A stretch of DNA of 64,000 nt from Symmachiella macrocystis (GCF_007860075.1 NZ_SJPP01000002.1:744001-808000); one strand, 5' to 3'. Counted from the first letter of the stretch, positions 17,384 through 27,307 are shown. Numbers and translations: made by a program. Notes: generated by a model from the letters alone, not told the origin.

Positions 17384-19416
17384 ATCATAAACACCGCCCA
17401 GCCGCAGAGCAGTCCGGCCCAGAGGCGGTCTTCGGTGATCCACAGGGCTATGGCCGACCTTCCGGCACCTTTGTTACCGGAGACAACACGTTTGGCAATC
17501 GAAGTTGCCGCCGCTCGCGCGAATAACACGAGGGTCCAAAGAAACGCCAAGCTAGCCGAGAGCAATGGGGTGACGATGTCTAGGTACAACAGTGTGCCCA
17601 AGACAGCAAAGACCAGGATGGAAGCGATGATGGCCAGGAAAATGTGACGTAAGTCATCGGGCGCATGGCCCCCTAGATCGGTCCAGGTGTAGCGTTCCTT
17701 TTCGGGATCGCGGTGCGTTACGAAACTGACCAGGACATAGACGATAGCGCTAAGTCCCAAAACAAACACGACGCGGTGAAAGAAATTCAATTGCGGTCCG
17801 AAATAACGCACGATCGTCGACATCTGTGATCCCTGTGCAGCAAGAAATTCCGTGCGTTGCTCGGAGGTCATGCCTATTAGTTCATCAGGGAACACTTTTT
17901 CTTCGGTCAAATTGTCGAGTTGGGCGGGGTTGAGCACCATTTCGTATGCCTCGCGGCTCAGGCCGCCGCCGACGTAGTGGTTGTAACCCGCTTCGACACC
18001 CCAGGAGAAAACCACGCCGGCGACAATCGTCGCAAAACCGGCCGTGGCGGTCCCGCGTTTCCAAAACATGCCCATGGCAAAAGCGATCAACAGCCCGGGG
18101 GTAAAGTAATTTTGGTAGTTCGCGATTTGTAAAAAGAAATTGTCCGTCGAGTTGGGGTCGAGAATAAAAATTGCAACGAGTGCGGCAATGATGACAAAGA
18201 CCACAATCGCCACGCGCCCGATCCAGATCATCTGCCGATCGGTCGCCTGGGGATTGATGTATCGCTGATAGAGGTCGACCGCCACAATGGTTGCGGCCGA
18301 GTTCATCATCGAATCGACTGAGGACAAGATCGCGCCGATCACGCCGGCGGAGATCAGGCCGACGATGCCGTAGCCGGCCGGGATGATCAACAGCACCAAT
18401 TGGGTGAAGACGGCATCGGAGTCGATCTTCTGTCCGGGCATTTCACGACGGAAAAGATAAAACGCAGCCACGCCGCCGCAGATGCTGAAAAATGGGATCA
18501 GCAGCTTTAAAAATCCGGCGGTGACGATTCCTAATCGCGCCTCGGCATCAGACTGCGCACCGAGTGCGCGTTGTACGATGAACTGATTCGTCCCCCAGTA
18601 GAAAAAGTGCATCGCCATCAGACCGGTGAGCACGCCGGTCCAGGGGAGTTGCGCGTGATTCGAGGGTAGGTACAAGTGCATTTTTTGCGCACCATCCTGG
18701 GCGGCATCGAGCGACATCATCGCGCCCCAGCCTCCCAAGCGGTGGAAGGTCAACCAGGCGACGACCAGCCCCGCAGCCAACAGCAGCACCGATTGCAGTA
18801 CGTCGGTCATGATGACCGCTTTGAGTCCACCTTGAATCGTATACGCGGCGGCGACGACTGCTAGCGCGATGACGAATCCGTAATAGTAGTTTGTATTGAC
18901 CTGGATACTCGTCAGCCCCTCGTCGGCGCCGTCCGCTTCGACTTCATGCACCGCGTCGCCCCCCAGAACGAGGCAGATCGAACGGGCACCAATGTAGAGA
19001 CCCGGCCCCATTTGGACGACGACCATGATCAGCACCATGATCACGGCGTAGCTGATGCGGCTGCGCGCGTCGTAGCGTTTTTCCAAATATTCGGAGAGCG
19101 TGTAAAGGTTCAATTTGCGATAGACTGGCAAAAACCCGTAACAGAGCAGCATTAAACCGCCGATGGCTCCGAGCTCGAAATGGCTTTGAGCGAAGCCGAT
19201 CGTAAAGCCGACCCCCATCATGCCGACCATGTGGTTGGCGCTCACGTTGCTGCCAAAGATCGACCCGGCGACACCCCACCAGCGGACGCTGCGACCGGCG
19301 AGATAATAGTCACCTGAGGTCTCTTCCTTGCGTCCGGCATAGAGGCCGACCCCCATCACCACGATCAAAGCCCCAAAGAAAATCACCAGATCAAGTGTGG
19401 TAAAGACGTCACCCAT
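17368..19416 (-). CDS. Sodium/solute symporter (SSS family)
   Basis: A 682-residue inner-membrane transporter with about 14-15 hydrophobic helices, beginning with DLVIFFGALIVVMGVGLYAG. SSS hallmarks are YYLAGRSVRWWGVAGSIFGSNVSANHMVG near residue 38, YTLSEYLEKRYD near 105, and a sodium-site region GVIGAILSSVDSMMNSAATI near 345. This is the SGLT-like layout, which in planctomycetes usually imports sugars, sugar acids or amino acids with sodium. A charged insertion (VHEVEADGADEG) lies between helices near residue 155. The substrate cannot be set. No catabolic genes are next to it; ferredoxin-NADP reductase lies upstream on the same strand with a 78-base gap. Confidence 0.88.
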   Translation of the reverse strand: MGDVFTTLDLVIFFGALIVVMGVGLYAGRKEETSGDYYLAGRSVRWWGVAGSIFGSNVSANHMVGMMGVGFTIGFAQSHFELGAIGGLMLLCYGFLPVYRKLNLYTLSEYLEKRYDARSRISYAVIMVLIMVVVQMGPGLYIGARSICLVLGGDAVHEVEADGADEGLTSIQVNTNYYYGFVIALAVVAAAYTIQGGLKAVIMTDVLQSVLLLAAGLVVAWLTFHRLGGWGAMMSLDAAQDGAQKMHLYLPSNHAQLPWTGVLTGLMAMHFFYWGTNQFIVQRALGAQSDAEARLGIVTAGFLKLLIPFFSICGGVAAFYLFRREMPGQKIDSDAVFTQLVLLIIPAGYGIVGLISAGVIGAILSSVDSMMNSAATIVAVDLYQRYINPQATDRQMIWIGRVAIVVFVIIAALVAIFILDPNSTDNFFLQIANYQNYFTPGLLIAFAMGMFWKRGTATAGFATIVAGVVFSWGVEAGYNHYVGGGLSREAYEMVLNPAQLDNLTEEKVFPDELIGMTSEQRTEFLAAQGSQMSTIVRYFGPQLNFFHRVVFVLGLSAIVYVLVSFVTHRDPEKERYTWTDLGGHAPDDLRHIFLAIIASILVFAVLGTLLYLDIVTPLLSASLAFLWTLVLFARAAATSIAKRVVSGNKGAGRSAIALWITEDRLWAGLLCGWAVFMMYYFK

Positions 19417-19494
19417 GAGGGGAGGGGACCTTTCGAAGGGGGAGGCGGTTGCGTGGGATATCCTAAACGAACATTTCGAAAATTGAATTTCCCA

Positions 19495-20442
19495 TTACCA
19501 GTATTTCTCAAAATGTATATTGCCCGGTTCGCCGGTTTCGTCGGCTTGCAAGCCGCGCTGTTCTAGAATTTCGATCACACCGGTCGGCTGCGGATAAACG
19601 CGTTGACCGTCGTTGATTTCTGGAATACCGATCATCGCCGGATTGCCGCACAAAAAGACGTGCGTCTTGGCAGGGTTCAGCGGGTGACCGAGCGCGTCTT
19701 CCAGCTCACCGGACGTGATGAATTTTTGCAGGTATTGCTTGCCGACATAATCAGGGTGCGCATCGTCAAGGTTTTCCGGCTCCCGGGTGGTCATCGGGCA
19801 GTAGGCGTACGTCGGATTGTCGGCGACGACCTGCTTGTGGGTGTCGAGATAGGCCAAATCGCTACGGTACCGCACGCAGACAGCGCTAACGATTTTGCCG
19901 CGATGCTCACGCTGTAACAGTTCAGCGAGCATGGCGTTGTGCGGGGCTTCACCGGTTCCCGTGGCCAGTAGGATCACGTCATCGTCGTCAGCGACCTGCT
20001 CCAGCGTGTAATGTCCGGTGATTTTGCCGCCGAGGAACAACCGATCGCCGCTGTTAAGCGCAAACAGTCGTGGTGTCAGCGCGGGTGGTTTGCGATCAGC
20101 GACACGCACCAGAGCAATATAAAATTCGAGGTAATCCATATCGTGAGCGGCAACCAATTTGCCATTCGCGAGTACGGGACAAGAGATCGAGTAGGCCCGT
20201 TTGACCACTTTTTTCAGCTCTTTTTCGCTCAGCTGCTCCGCTTGAGTATCGGAGGTCCGCGGTTCCCAATTCCCCAGGCCGATGACCGTGTATTGTCCGC
20301 CACTGAATTGCGGGAATGGCTCGTCGGGGCGGATGCGGATGATCATCAATTCGTCATGGATGAGCCGCAGGTCCACCACTGTGGCGTTGTAATGTCGGTC
20401 CCGCCATTCTTGAATGCGGGTTGGAGAAAGAGAGTCGGCCAT
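19495..20442 (-). CDS. fpr: Ferredoxin/flavodoxin-NADP+ reductase
   Basis: A 315-residue flavoprotein of the Fpr subfamily. The FAD-binding domain contains RAYSISCPV (the RxYS motif) near residue 90. The NADP domain starts with ILLATGTGEAPHNAM near 170 and includes HVFLCGNPAMIG. The protein ends in the aromatic HFEKYW, typical of the bacterial Fpr subclass where the C-terminal residue stacks on FAD. It moves electrons between NADPH and ferredoxin or flavodoxin and supplies reductant for iron-sulfur assembly, oxidative-stress responses or P450s. A cytochrome P450 is encoded about 14 kb away. The protein is about 55 residues longer than E. coli Fpr. Confidence 0.9.
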   Translation of the reverse strand: MADSLSPTRIQEWRDRHYNATVVDLRLIHDELMIIRIRPDEPFPQFSGGQYTVIGLGNWEPRTSDTQAEQLSEKELKKVVKRAYSISCPVLANGKLVAAHDMDYLEFYIALVRVADRKPPALTPRLFALNSGDRLFLGGKITGHYTLEQVADDDDVILLATGTGEAPHNAMLAELLQREHRGKIVSAVCVRYRSDLAYLDTHKQVVADNPTYAYCPMTTREPENLDDAHPDYVGKQYLQKFITSGELEDALGHPLNPAKTHVFLCGNPAMIGIPEINDGQRVYPQPTGVIEILEQRGLQADETGEPGNIHFEKYW

Positions 20443-20650
20443 TCGATTGTTGGATTCTTAGAGAGGTAGGCAGCAAGTCGTGTTTGCGTCGCCGAATGCG
20501 AGGGCACATGCCGGGCGTTGGCGGATCGCTGAAAGGAAAGCGCCGAGCCTTGTTTTCGTTAGAGAAACCACGAAAATACGCGTCGAGTGCCAAATTTTGG
20601 CGAACAAGGATTATCACGACCCCCGCACATGTTGTCTACCGATAGGAGCG

Positions 20651-21304
20651 TTACTCGGTTGTCGATTCGGTGGAATCGAGGCTGTCAGCGGCATTTTTAG
20701 GACTATCGGCGGTGGCAGCACCTTCTTCAACGGTTGGAGCAGTGTTGGGGGGCGAAGTCGCCAAAGCGCGGTCGATCGCCTCTTTCATGCTTTCGATGTG
20801 CTCCATCCCCAAGTTCCAAGTGACCTTGCCGTCGCGGCCGATGACCCATGCAGCGGGCAAGTAGTTATTGCCGTATTGCAGCATGGTATCGAAGGCGCCG
20901 TAACCGTTGGCCCACGGATACCCCGCCTGTTTGACAAACTCTCGCGAGTCGCTCAGGTTCGCTACACCTTCTGCGGTCAGTCCGACAAAAACGACGTCAT
21001 CTTGCCTCTCATAAGATTTGTAGAGAGTGATCAATTCCGGTGCATCCTGCATGCAGTAGCCGCACCAATAGGCCCAGGCATTTACAACAACCACCTTACC
21101 GCGGAGTGATTCCTCTGTCGGGGCTTCACCGTTGATCCAACCTTCAGCCTTGATGGCCGGGGCGGGGGCTCCCGGAGCGAGTCCAAACCCGGGGTGGGGC
21201 GAATTCGAGGAGGGGAGTAAATTCGCGGCGCGCATCATCCACAGCAACATGACCAGCACGCCACCCGCCATTAACACCAACACAAGTCGGTCAGACTTTT
21301 GCAT
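20651..21304 (-). CDS. TlpA-like membrane-anchored thioredoxin
   Basis: A protein of about 217 residues from the ATG at 21304. An N-terminal membrane anchor (LVLVLMAGGVLVMLLWMM) is followed by a thioredoxin fold with the active site WAYWCGYCMQ near residue 95 and the cis-Pro region NNYLPAAWVIG near 155. This is the TlpA/ResA/AhpC-TSA group of extracytoplasmic thiol-disulfide oxidoreductases, which reduce apocytochromes or other periplasmic thiols. The last ~40 residues are a Ser/Asp/Glu-rich low-complexity tail. The WCGYC pair is less common than WCxPC and suggests altered redox potential. No cytochrome maturation genes are nearby. Confidence 0.8.
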   Translation of the reverse strand: MQKSDRLVLVLMAGGVLVMLLWMMRAANLLPSSNSPHPGFGLAPGAPAPAIKAEGWINGEAPTEESLRGKVVVVNAWAYWCGYCMQDAPELITLYKSYERQDDVVFVGLTAEGVANLSDSREFVKQAGYPWANGYGAFDTMLQYGNNYLPAAWVIGRDGKVTWNLGMEHIESMKEAIDRALATSPPNTAPTVEEGAATADSPKNAADSLDSTESTTE

Positions 21305-21463
21305 TTCCCAGACTCCCTTCGCAATATCGTTTTTCACCACACATATGCAGACCCGACCATGGTCCGAGTGAATCATAGTCACGCGGGCCTGAAGATCACT
21401 GTGATCTGCTTCACGCAATCCTTGCGTTAATCGCGATCTACCGCCTTCTGCATTGCGGCTGCT

Positions 21464-22366
21464 TTACTTTTTGTTCAAAAGGCCGCGATCTTTCATCCAG
21501 GTCGTACACAAGGGAGGCCAAGCCGAAACGGACTCGTCCGGTTTTCCCAGTCCTAAGCCGTGACGCCCTTTTTCGAAGATGTGTAACTCAACCGGCACCC
21601 CTTTTTCCTTGCATGCCAAATAAAACGCAATACTGTTTTCAGACGGCACGCCTTTGTCGCCCGTTGTGTGCCATAAAAAGCAGGGAGGAGTTTTCTCCGT
21701 GACTTGCTTCTCACTGGAGACCGACTCCATCAGCTCTGCTGAGGGTTTATCGCCTAAAAGGTTTCTCCGCGAACCTGTATGTGTCATTGCTGCATCGGTC
21801 ATGGAAATCACTGGATAGCAGAGGATGGCGAAATCGGGCCGGCTGCTCTCACGTTGAATCGGGTCAGCCGATTTGCCTTCGCCGTTGTCAAAATGCGTGG
21901 CAGCTGTAGAGGTCAGATGGCCACCGGCGGAGAAGCCGAGAATGCCAATCCGTTCGGGGTCGACACCCAAGGACTTGGCCCGCGCACGAACGGTGCGAAT
22001 CGCGCGTTGGGCGTCCTGCAGTGGGGCAGGGTGGTGATAGCGTGGGCCGAGTCGATAACGCAACACGACGCCGGTCACCCCCAGGGTGTTGAGCCAACGT
22101 GCAACGTCGTCCCCCTCGTAGCCGGCTGCCAATCCGCCGTATCCTCCGCCGGGACAAACCACCACGGCAGCGCCGTTGGCGATGTCCGCCGGGGCAGGAA
22201 AAATGGTAATGGTCGGTTTGTCGAGCGGTTCATCGCCCACCGCACCGGGAGCACCGTCAGGCCACAACAATTCCGGAGTCGGTTCCGCCGCGGTCACAGA
22301 GTGCGAGAAAATCACCAGAGATGCAGCGAAGAGGCTGCATCGTGTCAACCATGTTGTGGAACTCAT
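21464..22366 (-). CDS. Secreted alpha/beta hydrolase (acetyl esterase/BD-FAE-like)
   Basis: A protein of about 300 residues with a signal peptide (SLFAASLVIFSHSVTAAEP). The oxyanion-hole segment VVVCPGGGYGG lies near residue 68 and the nucleophile elbow GFSAGGH near 145; the terminal His is in KGRHGLGLG. This layout matches planctomycete xylan/pectin esterase-like hydrolases that deacetylate plant or algal polysaccharides outside the cytoplasm. The substrate is not determined. The gene lies directly upstream of the TlpA-like gene on the same strand, with a 160-base gap. Confidence 0.82.
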   Translation of the reverse strand: MSSTTWLTRCSLFAASLVIFSHSVTAAEPTPELLWPDGAPGAVGDEPLDKPTITIFPAPADIANGAAVVVCPGGGYGGLAAGYEGDDVARWLNTLGVTGVVLRYRLGPRYHHPAPLQDAQRAIRTVRARAKSLGVDPERIGILGFSAGGHLTSTAATHFDNGEGKSADPIQRESSRPDFAILCYPVISMTDAAMTHTGSRRNLLGDKPSAELMESVSSEKQVTEKTPPCFLWHTTGDKGVPSENSIAFYLACKEKGVPVELHIFEKGRHGLGLGKPDESVSAWPPLCTTWMKDRGLLNKK

Positions 22367-22635
22367 CGAACCCTCGTTGAAATCAAACAAAGAAAGTGGT
22401 GCATCATGAAGTACATTGCAAAAACGGTAGCCGGGGTTAGACCATTAACAAAATCGTCGGTCTTTGGCAAATGCTTGACCGGTGTGACAGCCGATTCGAT
22501 TGATTCAGGGACGAGGGCGGCGTATGGTCTGGGAGGAGAGACGCAGTATGGGTGGTTGTGCTTCTCGGTGGGTACCAAAGCAGATGACTTGCGCCCGCGA
22601 CTTACGCTAGTGACAGCAACGAGTGAACGACATTG

Positions 22636-23337
22636 ATGACAACGATATCTGAGACGATCCATCGGAATTACGAATCGGTACAGCAGCAAATTGTTGATGC
22701 CTGCGCACGCGCGGGACGTGATTCGGCATCGGTGACGTTGATCGCGGTGGTCAAATATGCCGAGTGGGAATGGGTGCAGGCGTTGGTTGCGATGGGGGTG
22801 ACTGAGTTGGGGGAATCACGGCCGCAGCAATTGATCCAGCGGAGTCCGTTGCTGGGTGACGAGGTGAATTGGCATTTTATCGGGCATTTGCAACGCAATA
22901 AAATTCGCAAAACATTGCCGGTCGCCGGATTGATCCATTCGATTGATTCGCTGAAGCTATTGCGGGCAGTCGATCGCGTGGCGGAAGAATTGAATCTCAC
23001 GCCCCGGGTGCTGCTGCAAGTGAATGTCAGTGGCGAGACGACCAAGGGGGGATTTGCTCCCGAGGAGTTGCGCGCGTCTTGGGATGCCGTTGCGGAGTGT
23101 CGGCATGTCGAGGTGAGCGGACTGATGACGATGGCGCCCGAATCGCGTGATCCTGGTGAAGCCCGGGCGACGTTTGCCGGTTTGCGGAATCTGCGTGATG
23201 AAATAATCGCCGCTCACGAAGGACTTGCGTTGCCGGAACTTTCAATGGGGATGTCGGGCGATTTAGAAATCGCCATCGAAGAAGGGGCGACGATGGTGCG
23301 TATTGGCCGTCGTTTGTTTGAGGGGTTGAAGCCATAG
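22636..23337 (+). CDS. yggS: YggS family pyridoxal phosphate homeostasis protein
   Basis: A 233-residue protein from the ATG at 22636. It is a TIM-barrel PLP carrier of the YggS/PROSC family: the PLP lysine is in AVVKYAEW near residue 36. The phosphate-binding and barrel motifs ELGESRPQQ, WHFIGHLQRNK, HSIDS, QVNVSGE, GLMTM and SMGMSGDLEIAIEEGATMVRIG are all present. These proteins bind PLP without catalysis and balance free PLP and amino-acid/keto-acid pools. The gene is convergent with the enoyl-CoA hydratase gene, with only 20 bases between the stops. Confidence 0.92.
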   Translation: MTTISETIHRNYESVQQQIVDACARAGRDSASVTLIAVVKYAEWEWVQALVAMGVTELGESRPQQLIQRSPLLGDEVNWHFIGHLQRNKIRKTLPVAGLIHSIDSLKLLRAVDRVAEELNLTPRVLLQVNVSGETTKGGFAPEELRASWDAVAECRHVEVSGLMTMAPESRDPGEARATFAGLRNLRDEIIAAHEGLALPELSMGMSGDLEIAIEEGATMVRIGRRLFEGLKP

Positions 23338-23357
23338 TCGCGCCGCTCGCCGGTGGA

Positions 23358-24152
23358 TTAATCTTCCGGCTGCCAACTGGGGGACCGTTTTTCGAGGAAA
23401 GCAGAGAGTCCCTCGCGCGCATCGGTTGTTTTTCGCGCCGCTGCGGAGGCATCGACGGCCGCTTCGAGTTGTTGGACGACATTAGCGCCGGCAGTGGCCA
23501 TCAACTGGCGTTTGGTTTCGGCCAAGGCTTGCGGTGATCCGGTCAGTACCGCGGCGATCAGTTCTTCCAGGCGTCCGCTCAACTCTTCGGCCGTGACCAC
23601 ATCGTGGCAGAGGCCGCATTCCCGGGCACGGGTGGCGGCGATGCGTTCCCCGGAAAGTAGTAGCGACGAGGCCCCGCCGGCGGTAGCGCGATAGGCCAAG
23701 AGCGGGGTGACGATCGAGGCGACAATGCCGCGCCGCGGTTCGGGGAGCGAGAAAAAGGCGGTGTCGGCGGCCAGCACCAGATCGCAGGCGAGAACTAATC
23801 CGACTCCGCCGGCAAGGACTGGACCTTGCAGCATGGCGATCACCGGCTTGGGGGCGGTGAACAAAGCAGTGAGCAAGTCACAGAAGAGTTGTGCGTCTTG
23901 CTGCCAAAACTCTTCCGCGTCGGGACTTTGAGCGACCTCCTGCATTTCGGCCAAGTCCATCCCGGCGCAAAACACCGGGCCGGTTGAGTTCAATACGATC
24001 ACCCGAACATCAGAATTCGCCGCTAATTTGCGGACATCGACCAACAACTCCGCCAGCAATGTCCGAGTGAGGGCATTACGTTTCTCAGGGCGGTTCATGG
24101 TGAGCCAGGCGACGCCGTGCTGGGCGATGGTGCAGAGATGGGAATCGGACAT
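23358..24152 (-). CDS. Enoyl-CoA hydratase/isomerase family protein
   Basis: A crotonase-fold protein of about 264 residues from the ATG at 24152. Markers are LTMNRPEKRNAL near residue 20, the oxyanion-hole segment FCAGMDLAEM near 62, and VLAGGVGLVLACDLVLAAD near 110. A Glu in LPEPRRGIVAS corresponds to the second catalytic Glu of hydratases. It could hydrate an enoyl-CoA or carry out a related CoA-ester reaction (methylglutaconyl-CoA hydratase-like). The substrate is unknown. No other beta-oxidation gene is adjacent. Confidence 0.82.
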   Translation of the reverse strand: MSDSHLCTIAQHGVAWLTMNRPEKRNALTRTLLAELLVDVRKLAANSDVRVIVLNSTGPVFCAGMDLAEMQEVAQSPDAEEFWQQDAQLFCDLLTALFTAPKPVIAMLQGPVLAGGVGLVLACDLVLAADTAFFSLPEPRRGIVASIVTPLLAYRATAGGASSLLLSGERIAATRARECGLCHDVVTAEELSGRLEELIAAVLTGSPQALAETKRQLMATAGANVVQQLEAAVDASAAARKTTDAREGLSAFLEKRSPSWQPED

Positions 24153-24321
24153 ATCGGGGTGTTTCAATCAGATCGGATTTCAACGGCAGTGAGATATATA
24201 GTTACAACAAGTTAGACGCTGTTCTAATGGAATTTTTTCGGTTGAGAAAGGTTGCGGTGAATGACGCTGAAAATCCGGACCTATGGCTTCAAAGCATCGC
24301 GTGGTGACCTCTCACCGTATC

Positions 24322-24837
24322 TCATCTGCGGTGGCGGACTGATGGCGGGTCATCGGGGAAGCCCCCGGACTCATGATGAAAGTATACGCGCAGCCGGTCC
24401 AGATCAATGGCCCAGAAATCCATATGCTCATCACTCTGACTCGTTTCATAGGAGACGCCATTTTTTATTTGCGAGACATCCCAGTGTCGATGTTGTAGGT
24501 TCTTGAAGTAGAAACTTGGACCATGCTGATTCACCGCGAATTTGGTTTGAATGCGATTGGCGAATTCGGTTTCATCTGGTGCACGGAATTCACGGACAGC
24601 CGCCCAGCAATCCTCAAGCGTCTCGCATTGAAACGACACGTAATACATCATGCCACCGAAACTACCACCATCGTAGACCCAGAGGTCAGTCATTGATTCG
24701 GGGAGTTGCTCCGGATCGCAAAGTGACAAGTACGATTTCGCTTCTTCGCCGGTGAAACTGCTGTCCTCCGGTTTAAAGTCCGCGACATCGCATCCAACGA
24801 GAGCAATCACCAGAATTGCAGATGTCAGGCGTCGCAT
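24322..24837 (-). CDS. Small lipoprotein of unknown function
   Basis: A 171-residue protein with a lipoprotein signal: MRRLTSAILVIA followed by the lipobox LVGC, cysteine at residue 16. The mature part is rich in aromatic and acidic residues with short beta segments (LWVYDGGSFGGMMYYVSFQ, WAIDLDRLRVYFHH) and no recognised domain. It is predicted to be attached to a periplasm-facing membrane. It lies downstream of the WD40 protein on the same strand, 33 bases from that gene's stop, so the two could share a region but not an obvious function. Confidence 0.65.
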   Translation of the reverse strand: MRRLTSAILVIALVGCDVADFKPEDSSFTGEEAKSYLSLCDPEQLPESMTDLWVYDGGSFGGMMYYVSFQCETLEDCWAAVREFRAPDETEFANRIQTKFAVNQHGPSFYFKNLQHRHWDVSQIKNGVSYETSQSDEHMDFWAIDLDRLRVYFHHESGGFPDDPPSVRHRR

Positions 24838-24870
24838 TGATTCACATTTCCCTAACTAACGGGCAAGGTT

Positions 24871-27069
24871 TTACTCATCGTTTCCTGTCGTTTTTAAATC
24901 TGCTCCCGGGGCCTGACTGAAGAATTCCGAGGGTTTAAGAATCTTCATTGCCCCGGAGGGTTGCTGGACGAGGTAGACCAAACGGGATTCGAGAATGCTT
25001 TTATCGCCGGAGAGCAATTGGCCGGCGCGGTTGAAACTGAGTGGTGATTGGCGGCGTTCGTCGTGGGGGGCTTCCATCGTTTTTGTGTCGGCGACATAGA
25101 CCGCGACGGCGAGCACGGCACCGGATTCGACATCGATCACGCGGAGCATTCCATCCCATCCGCAGGTGACCACTTTTTTGCCGTCGGGGCTGAACGAGAC
25201 ACCCCAGCAGGGGGCGGAATGCGGTGGCAATTCGTGCAGCAGACTGCCATCGGTTTTCCAGACTTTAACGCTCGCATCCCAACTGGCCGTGGCAAAGGCC
25301 CGGCCGTCGGGGCGCCAGTCGAGTCGCAGCACCGCGGCGGCAAACCCGGGGATGACCGGTCCGGCAGTTCCATCGGGATGCCACAATCGTGCCGTGGTGG
25401 AGTGTCCCGTGGCGATCCATTTGCCGTCGGGGCTGAATTGTACCGCATCGACATCGCCATCGGGCACTTCGAGCACTGCTCCGGGAGTACGGCGGGTCGC
25501 GTCGTCTTTGAGTTCGTGCAAGCGGAGGTGACTATCGCCGCCGACGGTGGCCAGTTGAGTGCCGTCAGGACTGAAACTCACGCCATGGATTTGGGCGTTG
25601 TGCAGCGTGAAGTTTTGGATTTCTTCCTCTTCATCGAAGAGAAAGACTTGTCCGCCGCTGCTCGTTACCGCGGCCAAATGTTGCCCTTCGGCCGTCCAAG
25701 CCAAGTCGCGGCTGACCGAACCTTTCAAAGGGAATCCGAAAATATTTTCGCCGGAAGTATTCCAGACTTTTAACGCATGATAGGCCATGGAGGCCAATTG
25801 TTTGCCATCGGGACTCCAACGGACGCAAGTGACGGGGGTTCGAAAGGCTTCGATGGTTTGGCGGACTTCGAAATCCGACGACCAGATGTCGATAGTTCCG
25901 TCGCGGCCGGCGACGGCGATTTTATCCTCCAGAGGATTCCAATCGACGAACATCAGTTTCGAACCGCGAGGGCGGATCAATTTACTGGGGCCGATTTGGC
26001 CGTTGAGCGTGAGATAACGGACAACAAACCGGCCGCCGACGATGAAATAATTGTGCACCGGATGCCAGTCGATGGCAAAAATTAGATTCGTTGTTTCGTC
26101 GTCTTCTTCTACGCGTCCCGCCCGTGTGCCGTCGACATTCCAGATCAAGGCCGATCGGTCTTCTGCGGCGCTGACCAACTGCCGGCTGTCGGGACTCCAG
26201 GCCAGGGCATTGATTTGCCGGGAATGTCCCTGCATGACCGGCCCGGCTTTGCCATCAGGGCTCCACAATCGGACGGCAGGTGCGACTGATTGCGGCGCAT
26301 CGCCGGCGACCACGCCGGAACTTCCTGATGCGAGCCATTTGCCATCGGGGCTATAACGCACAGCGGTGATTGGACCGACGTGTCCGTTGAGGACCGGTCC
26401 CGGTTGGCCGTCAACAGTCCAAATGCGAACCTGTTGTTTCTCATCTCCAGCGGCGAGTTGTTTTCCGTCGGGATGCCAATCCAACACGCGCACGGGGGAT
26501 TCGTGCCCGCGAATGATCTGTCCCGGACTCCCATCGGATTGCCAAAAGCGAATCGTGCCATCGAGCGAAGTTGAAGCGAATAGCGCGCCCTGAGGCTGCC
26601 ATGCGACGCCGGTAACCGTATCGGTATGTCCCTTCAAAACCGGTCCAGGAACACCATCGGCCTGCCAAAGTCGGATGGTGTTGTCTGTAGCGGCAGAGGC
26701 TAACCACTGGCCATCGGGACTCCAGTCGAGCGCGGTGACGTTCCCCGAGTGACCGACAAGCACGCCGGTCAGTTGCATGGAGTTTGTATCATGGATCCGC
26801 ACATTACGTCCGTCGCCCAATGCAAACGATTTGCCGTTGGGACTGAACTTGATTGATTTGACATAGCTGCTGATTGGCAATGGCATCGCCTGCCAGCGTT
26901 CGATGCCGGGAATCTCCGCCGGAGCTGGAATGAGTCCCGGCAAAACCTGGGCCGGATCGCCCGGCTGCCAACGCTGTGGTGGTTCACCACTGGCAGGGGA
27001 AGTGATTGCGAATGACAACAGCGTGAGCAGTACGGTTGTCATGATCCTTGAGCTGCTGAGCGGATGCAT
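24871..27069 (-). CDS. Secreted WD40-repeat protein (two seven-bladed propellers)
   Basis: A protein of about 732 residues from the ATG at 27069, with a signal peptide (TTVLLTLLSFAITSPASGEP). I count 14 WD40-type units, each ending in motifs such as IRLWQ, VRIWT, LKVWN, ARLWH and VKVWK. This is enough for two seven-bladed beta-propellers. The units share SPDGK/WLAS signatures and are close to each other in sequence, pointing to internal duplication. Such proteins are abundant in planctomycetes and serve as interaction platforms; the binding partner is unknown. A non-WD tail of ~50 residues follows. The gene is preceded by a 284-base spacer and the DUF1080 terminator. Confidence 0.82.
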   Translation of the reverse strand: MHPLSSSRIMTTVLLTLLSFAITSPASGEPPQRWQPGDPAQVLPGLIPAPAEIPGIERWQAMPLPISSYVKSIKFSPNGKSFALGDGRNVRIHDTNSMQLTGVLVGHSGNVTALDWSPDGQWLASAATDNTIRLWQADGVPGPVLKGHTDTVTGVAWQPQGALFASTSLDGTIRFWQSDGSPGQIIRGHESPVRVLDWHPDGKQLAAGDEKQQVRIWTVDGQPGPVLNGHVGPITAVRYSPDGKWLASGSSGVVAGDAPQSVAPAVRLWSPDGKAGPVMQGHSRQINALAWSPDSRQLVSAAEDRSALIWNVDGTRAGRVEEDDETTNLIFAIDWHPVHNYFIVGGRFVVRYLTLNGQIGPSKLIRPRGSKLMFVDWNPLEDKIAVAGRDGTIDIWSSDFEVRQTIEAFRTPVTCVRWSPDGKQLASMAYHALKVWNTSGENIFGFPLKGSVSRDLAWTAEGQHLAAVTSSGGQVFLFDEEEEIQNFTLHNAQIHGVSFSPDGTQLATVGGDSHLRLHELKDDATRRTPGAVLEVPDGDVDAVQFSPDGKWIATGHSTTARLWHPDGTAGPVIPGFAAAVLRLDWRPDGRAFATASWDASVKVWKTDGSLLHELPPHSAPCWGVSFSPDGKKVVTCGWDGMLRVIDVESGAVLAVAVYVADTKTMEAPHDERRQSPLSFNRAGQLLSGDKSILESRLVYLVQQPSGAMKILKPSEFFSQAPGADLKTTGNDE

Positions 27070-27278
27070 GGAGTTTTTTCCCAAAGGTGTCGGTGCAAGT
27101 GACCAACGCACAGTCGCCGAGTTGACGATATGCACTGTACTGGGATTCGCCCGTTTCTGGAAATGGCAAGTCTAATTTTTTCGCCCGACGGACCGATTGA
27201 GCGTGCGCGGTTTCCAAGAAAAAGCGGTTCGCAGACCTGTCGTTTTTTCGTGCAGCCGATTGGGTGGGAAACGAAAAC

Positions 27279-27307
27279 AGCCCTCGAAGTAGGTCCGAGG
27301 GCTGTAA
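27279..27307 (-). terminator. Hairpin terminator after the DUF1080 gene
   Basis: AGCCCTCG and CGAGGGCT pair perfectly around a nine-base loop, followed on the minus strand by TGTTTTC. It lies about 50 bases past the DUF1080 stop. The T-run is short, so strength is uncertain. Confidence 0.65.

Noticed and set aside
16322-17443. 373-codon minus-strand frame opposite the DUF1501 gene
   Set aside because: It is an antisense shadow of a clear DUF1501 coding region, rich in His, Arg and Gln without domain structure.
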